Assembly (NCBI GenBank): GCA_025351325.1
Contig: JANXWE010000153.1
Span: 1-64,000, forward strand
Length of the DNA stretch: 64,000 nt
Direction of reading: 5' to 3'
Source of the DNA: Fimbriiglobus sp.
Lineage (GTDB): Bacteria; Planctomycetota; Planctomycetia; Gemmatales; Gemmataceae
Both the position numbers and the translations under genes were made by a program. The notes beneath the pieces were generated by a model that searched no databases, was not told the DNA's origin, and saw nothing but the letters and a program-made list of their open reading frames with translations. Below, piece after piece: positions 35,269-44,415 of the stretch. Every line of letters begins with the position of its first letter. Position 1 is the first letter of the stretch.

Positions 35269-38181
35269 TCAGTCGCCATCTTTCGCGGCTTCGAGCTTCA
35301 GATCACCGAGTTTCAGTGTGTCACCGTGGCTCTTGATGGTGTATTTCGGCATTTTGTCGAAGTCCGGGCCGAAACGCTTCGATCCCTTCATGAAGTGCAA
35401 AATGAACTCTTGATTCGGGAACAGCGTGTCGATTTGGAACTCACCGTTGGCGTCGGTGGTCGGCAAATCGAGCTTCTTCAGAGCATTGAAAGCCTCGGTG
35501 ACTTCGCGGCGAGTGAATGCCAACTGAACGGACAGACCAACCAGCGGCTTGCCTTCTTTGTCGAGCGCCCGGCCGGTCACGCTCCCGCCAGTGCCGAGTT
35601 TGACCGTCGGGTTCTTGTCGTCCGCTTTCACCGTGGCCGTGCCCACCAATTTCCGTTTCGCATTAGCCACCGCCAACAGTCGCTCGTGTTTCGGTTCCAC
35701 ATTGAACACGGTCAGACCATCCGTGTGGGGGTGCTCAGTCGGGTAGGCGAAATCGCAGTGGGTCACTCCGGTGGCGAGGGTATCCGTGACCGGTTTACCG
35801 TCGGCATCGATTACCTTCACCGTCATCTTCGGGGCAGATTCGAACTCGACGTCCACGGTCAATTCGGTTTCCGTCGCCTTCGCCTCGACCACCCGGCACC
35901 AGTTGCCTTGCACCATACCGACGCCGCCATCGTAAGCGTAGAAAGTGAGACCCAAGCTCGCCGAGCCACCGTAGTTCGAAGTGAAGCGATCCGGGTGCTT
36001 CGGATCGGCTACCGCCGGTTTGTACTGTCCCCCATCGCCTTTCAATGGTCCGGCCATGAGGATCACCGGGCCGGGAATCGTGACGACCCGAAATTTGCCG
36101 TCCTTGTCCGTTTGGTTTTGCTCGTTCGCAATCGACGACGTGTGCCGGAACGGCGGGTATTTGTCCACGAACATGTTTTCGGCCATCAATTCCACATACA
36201 GTTGGGCGGCTATCGGTTTGCCGGTCGCCTTGTTCTTCACGGTTCCAGCAATGACGACGCCTTTGGCACACTTCAAGTCGAGGGTGACCGGTTCGTATCC
36301 GACCGTGTCGTCGGCGAACGCTTGGCACTGGAGCAATCCGGCCACCGGATCCGGGCTGCATTCCACCATGTAGCCTTTGTGTTTGCGGGCACCGCGGATC
36401 TCGTATTTGCCATCCTTGTTCGTCACGGCTTGGTTGTAGTCCGGGTTCAAGTCGCGCTTGTTCGGCCGCGAGAAGACCACGATCACCCCGGCGCGCGGCT
36501 GGCCGACGTGATCCGTCACCGTGCCCCTGATGATCTTCTCCGATTCCAGAATCACGACCGGATCGGCGCCGTACAGCACCCACTTGCCGCCGAACGAATA
36601 GCCCTTAGTCTCGTTGTTCTTCGCCGCTTTGTTGGTCGGGGCCGCGTCGAACCCGTCGCGGTTCAGAGTGATGACCTCTTTGTCCGCAACCCCGTTTCCG
36701 CGGATCCGCAGGGTCACGAGTTGCCCGTCTCCGATCCCGTCAATGACGTACCGACCCTCCTTGTCGGTGATCGCGGAGTACGGCGAGTGGCCCATCGGGT
36801 TCGCCTTCGTGGAGTATCCGTCCGAGAAGAACAGGCTGCGGTCCCCGTCCGGTGGGCTCCCGCGCTGGTACTGTTCCCCCACCCATTTCTTGAGATAGGC
36901 ATCGGCCGAGGTGGCGGAGTCGTAGGCTGTGAAACCGCTCGCAACCACTGTCGCACCCACCACCGGCTTCCCCTGCTGATCCAAAAGGCGCCCGCGAATC
37001 GGCCGCTCCTTCGGCAACTTCAGCGTCACCTCGGCCGATGCCGTGATCGAGCGCGGGAGGTAGTCTAGCCCGTGGGACACGAAGTCCATTCCATGACCGG
37101 TGGCTTTGGCCAGCAGAAACCCGCCGGAGTCGTTGCGTTTCAACGGCACGGTAATGGTGAACGTGCCATCGTCTTTCGTTTTGCCGAGCGGTTGCGGCTT
37201 GTCGTGAATCCAGACGAAAGACAGTTCCGCCACCACCGGCTTGCCGTCGGCACCGAGCACTTGGCCACTGATGGTGCGTTCCTTCGCGTCCAACTTCGGC
37301 TTCTCCAGTTTCCCTTCCGCCTTCGCGGCAGGCTTCTCCATGGCGGGCTTCTGCGGCTCGGCGGAACTCGGCACCGTGCCGACGCCGAGACCCAGTGCGG
37401 CGACACCGAGGACTGCGACCAGAACCATCTTCGTACGTATGAGCAATCCGTTCACGACGACTCCTTTTGCGAGTGCGGCCACGGACGTCGACGGGGCACC
37501 GTCGACTGCGGCCAATATGGATTCGAGTAATCGCGGTGACGACGCCAGCGACGGGGAGGTGGCGAAGGTGGCCAGCAAGCTGATCCCCAGAATGCAACCG
37601 CGTGCGGTGAGGGCGTCCGCCAATTTCTTGCGGCCGCGTTCGAGCTGTTTCTTCAACGTGGCCACTGGTACCCCGAGGCGGGTGGCGGCTTCGTCTCGGG
37701 TCAGGCCTTCCAGATAGCAAAGCACCAACGGTTCCCGATAACGCGGTGGCAACTTGTCGAGTTCTTCATCGAGTGTCGCCGTCAGTTCCCGACCGCTCAT
37801 GCGATCCACCGGGGCCACCGATTCCGGCACGGCCGCCACCCCTTCGCGGCGACGGCGTCGGGCGGAAGCCAGCCGGGCATTCTGGGCGACTTTGCGGGCC
37901 GTGGCGTAGAGCCAGTTCGCCACCGACGGTTGCCAGCGGGTCGATTTTGCCTTGCGAGCCAAGAGCAGGAACACCGCTTGGCAGGCGTCCTCGGCGTCGG
38001 CGGACGACGGCAACAGTCTTCGACAGACGCCCAAAACCATGGCGGAGTGGCGGCCGATCACCGTGGCGAACGCCGCTTGGTCGTCCATTTCGACATAGCG
38101 GTTCAGCAGTTCGCAGTCGCTGAGTTCGACCGCCCCGCTACGAGTGGCCCGGATCAAGATCGCTGCTGCTCGGGTGGCCAT
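35269..38181 (-). CDS. Membrane-anchored ECF sigma factor fused to six beta-sandwich repeats (copy 3)
   Basis: The product is 970 residues from the ATG at 38181, with GAGG 9 bases upstream; a TTG just before it is also in frame. Region 2 (about 25-110) has DAEDACQAVFLLLARKAKST; region 4 (about 130-195) has LPPRYREPLVLCYLEGLTRD and LKKQLERGRKKL. The membrane helix is at about 251-268 (KMVLVAVLGVAALGLGVG). Extracytoplasmic repeats include ISGQVLGADGKPVV, IRGRLLDQQGKPVVGATV, IRGTVTDHVGQPRAGV, IAGTVKNKATGKPIAA and VTGRALDKEGKPLVG. It is the first gene of the five-gene leftward series that ends with DUF1800 and DUF1501, so the operon promoter should lie just upstream. Confidence 0.9.
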   Translation of the reverse strand: MATRAAAILIRATRSGAVELSDCELLNRYVEMDDQAAFATVIGRHSAMVLGVCRRLLPSSADAEDACQAVFLLLARKAKSTRWQPSVANWLYATARKVAQNARLASARRRRREGVAAVPESVAPVDRMSGRELTATLDEELDKLPPRYREPLVLCYLEGLTRDEAATRLGVPVATLKKQLERGRKKLADALTARGCILGISLLATFATSPSLASSPRLLESILAAVDGAPSTSVAALAKGVVVNGLLIRTKMVLVAVLGVAALGLGVGTVPSSAEPQKPAMEKPAAKAEGKLEKPKLDAKERTISGQVLGADGKPVVAELSFVWIHDKPQPLGKTKDDGTFTITVPLKRNDSGGFLLAKATGHGMDFVSHGLDYLPRSITASAEVTLKLPKERPIRGRLLDQQGKPVVGATVVASGFTAYDSATSADAYLKKWVGEQYQRGSPPDGDRSLFFSDGYSTKANPMGHSPYSAITDKEGRYVIDGIGDGQLVTLRIRGNGVADKEVITLNRDGFDAAPTNKAAKNNETKGYSFGGKWVLYGADPVVILESEKIIRGTVTDHVGQPRAGVIVVFSRPNKRDLNPDYNQAVTNKDGKYEIRGARKHKGYMVECSPDPVAGLLQCQAFADDTVGYEPVTLDLKCAKGVVIAGTVKNKATGKPIAAQLYVELMAENMFVDKYPPFRHTSSIANEQNQTDKDGKFRVVTIPGPVILMAGPLKGDGGQYKPAVADPKHPDRFTSNYGGSASLGLTFYAYDGGVGMVQGNWCRVVEAKATETELTVDVEFESAPKMTVKVIDADGKPVTDTLATGVTHCDFAYPTEHPHTDGLTVFNVEPKHERLLAVANAKRKLVGTATVKADDKNPTVKLGTGGSVTGRALDKEGKPLVGLSVQLAFTRREVTEAFNALKKLDLPTTDANGEFQIDTLFPNQEFILHFMKGSKRFGPDFDKMPKYTIKSHGDTLKLGDLKLEAAKDGD

Positions 38182-38931
38182 CAATGATTTCCTCGAGTCT
38201 CCGTACCCTTGTCATGTGCGCTGTACGACGGTTCGGCGACACGCTGCTTTGAGATTCTTGGATTCGGAATTTTGCCCACGCAAAGTTGTCGAGTGTCTGT
38301 TCGAGCTGCCGAATGTCGGTCTCGATCACCGGTCGTCGAGCATACAGACCCGCTAACACCTCCACCCGAGTTCGTTGCGTACGGCACTCGTGAAGCATAG
38401 CAACCTCGATTTCGCCGTACCGATGCCGACGAAACGTCGCCAGGCCCAGATGAAGAGGAACGCCGATGACGGGGAAAAAACAGGATTAAGAGGATCGGAA
38501 CAGATCGATTTTCTCCCCGATCCTCTTCATCCCGGGTAACATCCGCGTCATCCGCGTTCCTCTTGGGTCTTAAAGACTCCAAGAATTGTTGCTACACCCT
38601 GCGTCGGACGGAAATGAATTCGGCACCCGACAGAAGCCGGGTACCGAAGGGAGATGTCCAACTCCGCTATTTTTTTCTCGGGAATTTCTAAACGCAGCTG
38701 TGGCCCGCCCATTCCGGCGCGCTCCGGGGTTCCATTGCCCTCAACCAACCGAGGAGTTCAATGGTGGGATTCGCTTGATTGAGGGGGTAGAACGCAGACA
38801 CTCAAAATCACGCGAGTCAGAAAAGAGTTTCAAATGTGTTTTATTGGTCTTGTAAACGGAATCCACAGTAATACGCAAACACTTCGCTCTTGTCCGTACC
38901 CGTGTTTGATCGCCTTACGGGGAAGGCACCC
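38182..38931. other. Divergent intergenic region with palindromic repeat
   Basis: About 750 bases separate the leftward sigma-fusion operon from the rightward ECF-kinase pair. It contains the 112-base nested palindrome at 38453-38564. The open frames here, including one of 133 codons on the minus strand, run through the palindrome and look spurious. Promoters for both directions must be here, but I could not assign boxes. Confidence 0.55.
38453..38564. repeat. Nested palindromic element (REPIN/MITE-like)
   Basis: The outer arms (AAGAGGAACGCCGATGACG from 38453, and its complement ending GTTCCTCTT at 38564) pair with one mismatch over about 18 bases. Inside, AAGAGGATCGG at 38488-38498 pairs perfectly with CCGATCCTCTT at 38517-38527 across an 18-base loop. 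Both arm pairs begin with AAGAGGA, so the inner and outer arms are related to each other. It lies in non-coding DNA and has no gene of its own. The form suggests a non-autonomous interspersed repeat mobilised in trans. Confidence 0.7.
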
Positions 38932-39561
38932 ATGCCCGACGACGGGTCAATCACGATTTGGCTCGAATCCCTCAAGAATGGTGACGCCGCCGCCGTCGAA
39001 TGGCTCTGGCGGCAGTACTTCCCGCGTCTGGTGACACTCGCACGCGCGAAACTCCGAGACATGCCGCGGCGGGCGGCCGACGAGGAGGACGTCGCACTGA
39101 GCGCGTTCGACAGCTTCTGTCGCGCCGCCAAAAAGGGACGGTTCCCGCGGTTGGACAACCGCGACGAACTGTGGCGATTGCTCGTCACCGTCACGACTCG
39201 CAAGGCGCACGACCTGCGTCAGTCCCACGGACGGCAGAAGCGGGGCGGCGGGGACGTCCGTGGGGACTCGGCCATGATCGGCCCGCCGGACGGATCCGAT
39301 TCGGGGTGGGCGGCGGTCGTCGGCCGCGAGCCGACGCCGGAATTCGCCGCCTCGGCGGCCGAGGAATTCGCCCGACTGATCGCCGGCCTCGACGATGACG
39401 AGTTCCGATCCATCGCCCTGTGGAAGGTGGAGGGGCTGACGAACGCCGAAGTGGCCGCCCGGCTGGGGTGCGCCGTCGCATCGGTGGAGCGGCGACTCCG
39501 CATCATCCGCAAGACGTGGTGGGCCAAGCACAAACCCGTGACCAATTCCGACAATCCGTGA
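38932..39561 (+). CDS. ECF sigma factor paired with a kinase (second pair)
   Basis: The product is 209 residues from the ATG at 38932, which has GGGGAAGG upstream; an in-frame ATG at 38890 is less likely. Region 2 (about 10-95) has WLWRQYFPRLVTLARAKL and DEEDVALSAFDSFCRAAKKG; region 4 (about 145-200) has ALWKVEGLTNAEVAARLGCA followed by SVERRLRIIRKTWW. The EEDVALSAFDSFC form is typical of planctomycete ECFs beside kinases. The kinase gene follows after 67 bases on the same strand. The two probably form a signalling pair; the signal is unknown. Confidence 0.88.
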   Translation: MPDDGSITIWLESLKNGDAAAVEWLWRQYFPRLVTLARAKLRDMPRRAADEEDVALSAFDSFCRAAKKGRFPRLDNRDELWRLLVTVTTRKAHDLRQSHGRQKRGGGDVRGDSAMIGPPDGSDSGWAAVVGREPTPEFAASAAEEFARLIAGLDDDEFRSIALWKVEGLTNAEVAARLGCAVASVERRLRIIRKTWWAKHKPVTNSDNP

Positions 39562-39628
39562 CGGGTGCCGGGCGGATTCGCGGATATCCTTATGGTGAGG
39601 TCTCCTTCACCTCCAGCCGAAGGACGCC

Positions 39629-42550
39629 ATGACCACATCCGATAACCCCGACGATCTCACCCTCTCCGCCGAACACCGCATGGATATGGTGTGCCGGCGG
39701 TTCGAGGCGGAATGCAAGGCCGGACGGCGACCTCAGCCCGAGGACTTCCTAGCGGGATGGGAAGACGCGGAACGGGCGGCGCTCGAGCGGGAGTTGCGAC
39801 TGCTGGACGAGAGTTACCGCCAGCAGCGCGACACCGCCGAGCTGAGCGGCGAGGCGCGCGAGTCGGACGATCCGGCGGGCACGCGCTTCGTCGGCGATCC
39901 GACGATCACTTATGTCAGCGCCGACGCCGACGCCGCGGTCACGGTCGGCGGCGAAGCGGCCACCCCGGCCGGGTCGACCGGCGATCTGATCGCCGGTCGG
40001 TACAAGTTGCTCAAGATGATCGGCGAAGGGGGGATGGGTTCCGTCTACTTGGCGGAGCAGATCGAGCCGGTCAAGCGGCGGGTGGCCCTGAAGTTGATCA
40101 AGGCGGGGATGGACTCGAAGGGCGTGCTCGCCCGGTTCGAGGCCGAGCGCCAGGCGCTCGCGCTGATGGACCACCCGAACATCGCCCGCATCTACGACGG
40201 GGGCGTCATCGGCGCCGTCGCCGGACCCGACGGCAAGCCCGTCGCGTCCGGCCAGCCGTTCTTCGTCATGGAACTGGTGAACGGCATCCCGCTCACGGAC
40301 TATTGCGACAAACACCGATTGACGGTCGATGCCCGCATCCAGTTGTTCATCGCGGTCTGCCAGGCGGTGCAGCACGCCCACCAGAAAGGGATCATCCACC
40401 GCGACCTGAAGCCGGGGAACGTGCTGGTCACGGAGGTGGACGGCCGCCCGACCCCCAAGGTGATCGACTTCGGCGTGGCCAAGGCGACCGAGCAGAAACT
40501 GACCGACCTGAGCTACACCGACGCCGGGGCCATCGTCGGGACGCCGGCGTACATGTCTCCGGAGCAGGCCGACCCGTCGATGATCGATATCGACACGCGG
40601 TCGGACGTGTACGCGCTCGGGGTGATGCTGTATGAACTGCTGGTCGGGTCGCCGCCGATCGACTCGAAGCAGTTCAAGCGCGGCGCGATCCTGGAGATGC
40701 TCCGGATGGTGCGGGAGGTGGAACCGCCGCGGCCGAGTACCAAGCTGAGCACCGCCGACGCCCTGCCGAACATCGCGGCCAACCGCGGGATCGACCCGTC
40801 CAAACTGGCGAACTTGCTCCGGGGCGAACTCGACTGGGTGGTGATGAAGGCCCTCGAAAAGGACCGCACCCGGCGGTACGACACGGCGAACGCCATGGCC
40901 CACGACCTCCAGCGGTACCTGGCCGACGAAGTCGTCGAAGCGCGGCCACCCAGCCGCGCGTACCGGCTGAAGAAACTCGTGCGACGCAATCGCGGCGCGG
41001 TTTTCGCCGCGAACCTGATCGCCCTCGCCCTGCTCGCCGGCGTGATCGGCGTCATCGTGCAGTGGCGGGAGGCGGTGTCGGAACGGGATCAAAAGGAGAC
41101 CGCGCGGGCCTCGGCGGTGTCGGAGCGGGATCAAAAGGAGCAAGCCCGCGCCGAGGCGGCGACGAACGCGCGGGTGGCCCTGGAGCAGCGGAGAGTCGCG
41201 CTCGATACGGTCGGCGCCATCGTCACGACGGTGCGGGCGGAGTTGCTGACCAAGCCCGACCTCCAAGCGACGCTCACCGCGGTCATCCGGATCGCCCGCG
41301 GGAGTTTGGATCACGTGATCCAAAACCCGTCCATCGAGATCAGCCTGAACGACACGACCAAGGCCTTGATCCACGACCTCGCGGCACGGTCGCTGCGGGA
41401 CCAAGGCAATACCCCGGCCGCGTTGGCCGAGTTCACTCGGGCCGCCGATATCTTTCAGACCATTTTGAACAAGGCGGCCGAAGGCTCGGACAAGGAAGTC
41501 GTCCGGAAGAACTTGGTGATCGCCCTCATTTCGGTCGGTCAAACCAGCCTCCGGACCGGCAGTCAGGCGGACGCCCGCGGCTATTACGAGCGGGCCGCAC
41601 AACTGCTGAGTCAGGTCGGCGACAAATCTTCGGCGGATTATCGAAAGCTCCTCATCGCCCTGTACCAGAGCATGGGTACCGTGACGATCGACCGGAAACC
41701 GCGGGAGGCGCGGGAAAATTACCTGGGGGCGTTACGGGTGGCCGAGGAGTTGGCGAAGCAGGAGACCGCGGACTCGGGGGCGCCGACGGACACCAGCCGG
41801 ATCGCGATCCTCCAGATGTACAGCTTGCTCGGAATGGCCGAAAAGCGGGTGCGGGACACCGCCGCGAGCGAACGCGCATACGCCAAGGCTCGCGCGATGG
41901 CTCAAGAGCGGCTCGATGCTCAGCCGACGGATCGCGCCCGGAAACGGGACTTGGCCAACATCATCGAACGCATCGGCGATGTCCTCCTCCGCGCGAACAA
42001 GTCGAGCGATGCCGCCAAAGAGTTCGCCGCGGCCGCAACGTACTTCCAAGCCCTGGCCACCACCGATCCGAAGAACGTGGACGCCCAGGCCGACCTCGCG
42101 CGGATCTCATACAGCCAGGGGTTGGCGGCCGGACGGGACAATCCCGCGGCCGCCAAATTCTTCCAAGCGTCTCTCGACATCCGGAAGGGTCGGCCCAACC
42201 TGGAAACCGAAACGATCGGGCAACGCGATTTGATGATGTCGCTGGCCCAGACCGGCCGCCATCGGGACGCCATTGAGATGGCCGAAGCCGTCCGACGCAA
42301 ACTCTCGAAAGACCCGTCCGCCCTCGTCGATATCGCCGCTTGCTATGCGGTCTGCTCGGCCCGCCTGCCGGCCATCGGGGCGGATAAGGACACCCGCGAC
42401 CGGTACAGCGCCAAATCGTTTGAAACACTCCGGCAGGCCATCGACGCCGATTACGGCGATAAGGTGAATCTGGAGACCGAACCGGACTTCGACGGCATCC
42501 GAAACGAGCCGGCGTTCAAGAAACTCCTGGATCGAATCCCGGAGCCGTGA
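39629..42550 (+). CDS. Transmembrane Ser/Thr protein kinase with TPR-like region (second pair)
   Basis: The product is 973 residues. The kinase domain spans about 125-430: IGEGGMGSVYLAEQ at 131-144, catalytic K155, HRDLKPGNVL at 257-266, DFGVAKATEQ from 280 and MSPEQAD at 309. One membrane helix is at about 458-478 (AANLIALALLAGVIGVIVQW). A charged coiled-coil follows with a direct repeat of SERDQKE (about 484-510), then TPR-like helices to the end. All catalytic residues are present. The gene is convergent with the glycosyltransferase, 9 bases away. It resembles the kinase at 7.8 kb in layout, but its kinase domain belongs to a different subgroup (PEQADP, RPSTKLS). Confidence 0.92.
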   Translation: MTTSDNPDDLTLSAEHRMDMVCRRFEAECKAGRRPQPEDFLAGWEDAERAALERELRLLDESYRQQRDTAELSGEARESDDPAGTRFVGDPTITYVSADADAAVTVGGEAATPAGSTGDLIAGRYKLLKMIGEGGMGSVYLAEQIEPVKRRVALKLIKAGMDSKGVLARFEAERQALALMDHPNIARIYDGGVIGAVAGPDGKPVASGQPFFVMELVNGIPLTDYCDKHRLTVDARIQLFIAVCQAVQHAHQKGIIHRDLKPGNVLVTEVDGRPTPKVIDFGVAKATEQKLTDLSYTDAGAIVGTPAYMSPEQADPSMIDIDTRSDVYALGVMLYELLVGSPPIDSKQFKRGAILEMLRMVREVEPPRPSTKLSTADALPNIAANRGIDPSKLANLLRGELDWVVMKALEKDRTRRYDTANAMAHDLQRYLADEVVEARPPSRAYRLKKLVRRNRGAVFAANLIALALLAGVIGVIVQWREAVSERDQKETARASAVSERDQKEQARAEAATNARVALEQRRVALDTVGAIVTTVRAELLTKPDLQATLTAVIRIARGSLDHVIQNPSIEISLNDTTKALIHDLAARSLRDQGNTPAALAEFTRAADIFQTILNKAAEGSDKEVVRKNLVIALISVGQTSLRTGSQADARGYYERAAQLLSQVGDKSSADYRKLLIALYQSMGTVTIDRKPREARENYLGALRVAEELAKQETADSGAPTDTSRIAILQMYSLLGMAEKRVRDTAASERAYAKARAMAQERLDAQPTDRARKRDLANIIERIGDVLLRANKSSDAAKEFAAAATYFQALATTDPKNVDAQADLARISYSQGLAAGRDNPAAAKFFQASLDIRKGRPNLETETIGQRDLMMSLAQTGRHRDAIEMAEAVRRKLSKDPSALVDIAACYAVCSARLPAIGADKDTRDRYSAKSFETLRQAIDADYGDKVNLETEPDFDGIRNEPAFKKLLDRIPEP

Positions 42551-42559
42551 GTGTGGCGG

Positions 42560-44269
42560 TCACATTGCCGGGCGAAGCAGGTCGTACTTCAGCAGCCAGG
42601 CGAGCGTGGCGCGTGCCCGCACTCGGCCGGGGACGGCGGCGGTCAACTCCGACTCCCACTCGGCCAGGGTTCGCCCGTCCCCGGTCGCCAGCACCGCCCG
42701 GAGCTGCGTCCGATCCGTCTGCCGCGCCCAGCCCGCGTGGGTCACCAAGTCCAGTGCGAGTAGTCCGTCCAAGCGGGCGACCGCGTCCGACACCGCCGTC
42801 AGCCGCTCGCCGTCGCCCAGCCAACGTGTCGGGTAGCTCTCGAATGCCAACTCGGGACTGGGGTAGAGGCCGGCGTACTTGGTATCTTTCTGGGCCGGTC
42901 GGTGCCGCTCGACTTCCTGTCGCGTCTCCTCTTGTTCGTTCCAGAGCCGCTCGTAGGCGCGGATCACTTCGGCCCATGAAAACCGTTGGAGGGCGACCCG
43001 ACGGGCCGCCGCCCCGAGCCGCCGCCGTTCGCTTTCGTCGCCGATCAGGCGCGTGAACGCGCGGGCCGCCGCGGCGGAATCGACCGCCACCGCTTGACTG
43101 CACTCGGCCAAGAAGTGTTCGTAGGAGTTCGATTCCAGCACCAACCGGGTCGTCGCGTCGGCCGTGGCTCCGGGAACCATCACCGTCGGCACGAGCAGGC
43201 CGGTCTCGCCGTCGGTGATCAGATCGCGGTAGCCGTCCCAGTCGCTGGCGATGACCGGCAGCCCGGACGCCAGCGCCTCGGCGATGACCAGCCCGAATGT
43301 TTCCTGAATGTTGTCCGAGAGCGAGCTGAAGATGTCGGCCGCGTGCCACACGGCGAACCGGTTCTCCGGCCGCGTGCCATCGACGAATGTCACCCGAACG
43401 CTCGGAGCCAGAGCGGTCGCCGCCGTCCGAAACGCTTCCGACACGGCTTCGTTGTGGGCCCACCCGGAGAGGATCAGGCGCACGGCCCGCCCGGTCGCGC
43501 GGGCCGCCTGCTCGACGGCGTGGAACAGCGGGAACGGGTGAGCCTTCGTGTGGTGCGACAACCGCCCGACGAACAGGACCACCACCTCGTCGGAGCCGAT
43601 CCCGAGCGCCTCCCGGTGGGCGGCCCGCTCCCCCGGCGACGGCGGGTAGAACCGGTTGGTGTCCACCCCGAGCGGGATGACCTCCAGCCGCATCCGCACG
43701 CGCGGCTGCCCGCCGACCCGCTCCCGCAAGTAGTCGGCGTAAGCGTCGGCCGAGGCCCGCACCATCCGGAGAACCGCTTGGGACGTGCAGACGAGTGCGT
43801 CGTAAGGCTCGAACGGGCCGACCAGCAATTGACCCAGCCATTCGGCGGCGCGCTGCGAGGCGAGGGTGTGGGTGACGCCGCAAAGGGCGTATCCGTCGCT
43901 GGAATGGTGACGCCGGGCCCAGGCGTACCGCAGGTCCGGCGGGCACGGGGTGAAGATGAGCCGGGTCGGCGGGGCCGGGTGGAACACCTCCGGGAAGGAC
44001 TCGTCGGGCACCATCAGGAGTTGCCGGGGCCGGCCGGCCCCGGCGCTCCGGCGGGCGAAGTCGCGGGTCAGGGTGTCGGCGCTGCCCTGGTTCCGCACCA
44101 GCGCCACCAATTGTTCCCAAGTGCCATGGGCGTAGAGCGCGGAGAGGAACTCTTGCCCGGCGACCTGCCGTCCGAGCAACCCGATCCGCGTGGGGGTTCC
44201 CGCTCCGAGCGGTTGCCCCGGCGTTTCGACGTACCCATCGTCGTCGTACAGCAAGCCGAGCGATCTCAC
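42560..44269 (-). CDS. Group 1 / family 4 glycosyltransferase
   Basis: The product is 569 residues from the GTG at 44269, which has GGGGGA 7 bases upstream; the frame stays open to 44374. A GT-B fold is indicated by the C-terminal nucleotide-sugar domain: VVVLFVGRLSHHTKAH, then FSSLSDNIQETFGLVIAEAL with the conserved glutamates, and ASGLPVIASDWDGYRDLI. N-terminal acceptor-side sequence has CTSQAVLRMV and IPLGVDTNRFYPP. A C-terminal extension of about 110 residues after RLWNEQ is not part of the core. It probably transfers a sugar to a polysaccharide or surface protein; donor and acceptor are unknown. It lies just downstream of the giant surface protein gene on the same strand. Confidence 0.88.
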   Translation of the reverse strand: MRSLGLLYDDDGYVETPGQPLGAGTPTRIGLLGRQVAGQEFLSALYAHGTWEQLVALVRNQGSADTLTRDFARRSAGAGRPRQLLMVPDESFPEVFHPAPPTRLIFTPCPPDLRYAWARRHHSSDGYALCGVTHTLASQRAAEWLGQLLVGPFEPYDALVCTSQAVLRMVRASADAYADYLRERVGGQPRVRMRLEVIPLGVDTNRFYPPSPGERAAHREALGIGSDEVVVLFVGRLSHHTKAHPFPLFHAVEQAARATGRAVRLILSGWAHNEAVSEAFRTAATALAPSVRVTFVDGTRPENRFAVWHAADIFSSLSDNIQETFGLVIAEALASGLPVIASDWDGYRDLITDGETGLLVPTVMVPGATADATTRLVLESNSYEHFLAECSQAVAVDSAAAARAFTRLIGDESERRRLGAAARRVALQRFSWAEVIRAYERLWNEQEETRQEVERHRPAQKDTKYAGLYPSPELAFESYPTRWLGDGERLTAVSDAVARLDGLLALDLVTHAGWARQTDRTQLRAVLATGDGRTLAEWESELTAAVPGRVRARATLAWLLKYDLLRPAM

Positions 44270-44350
44270 GTGATCTTCCCCCGGTGAAATTGGATAGGGT
44301 GTTCGACGGTCATAATTTTGGAGGATCCACGACGATCGGACTACTTTCCT

Positions 44351-44367
44351 GTACCCCTTCGGGGTAC
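44351..44367 (-). terminator. Hairpin after the giant protein gene
   Basis: GTACCCC-TTC-GGGGTAC is a perfect 7-bp stem with a 3-base loop, about 45 bases beyond the giant gene's stop and 82 bases before the glycosyltransferase start. No U-run follows, so it may be a weak terminator or an mRNA-stabilising stem. Confidence 0.45.
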
Positions 44368-44391
44368 CGATCAAAAATCCTTTGATTACGG

Positions 44392-44415
44392 GTTGAGATT
44401 ACACGTTGAGATTAC
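44392..44415. repeat. Short tandem repeat at the giant gene's stop codon
   Basis: GTTGAGATTAC occurs at 44392-44402 and again at 44405-44415 with a period of 13; a partial third GATTAC lies at 44384. The second copy covers the stop codon of the giant gene. It looks like a small slippage duplication. Confidence 0.6.

Noticed and set aside
38181-38582. 133-codon minus-strand frame upstream of the sigma-fusion operon
   Set aside because: It runs through the nested palindrome and has Ser/Arg-rich, non-conserved composition typical of translated repeats.
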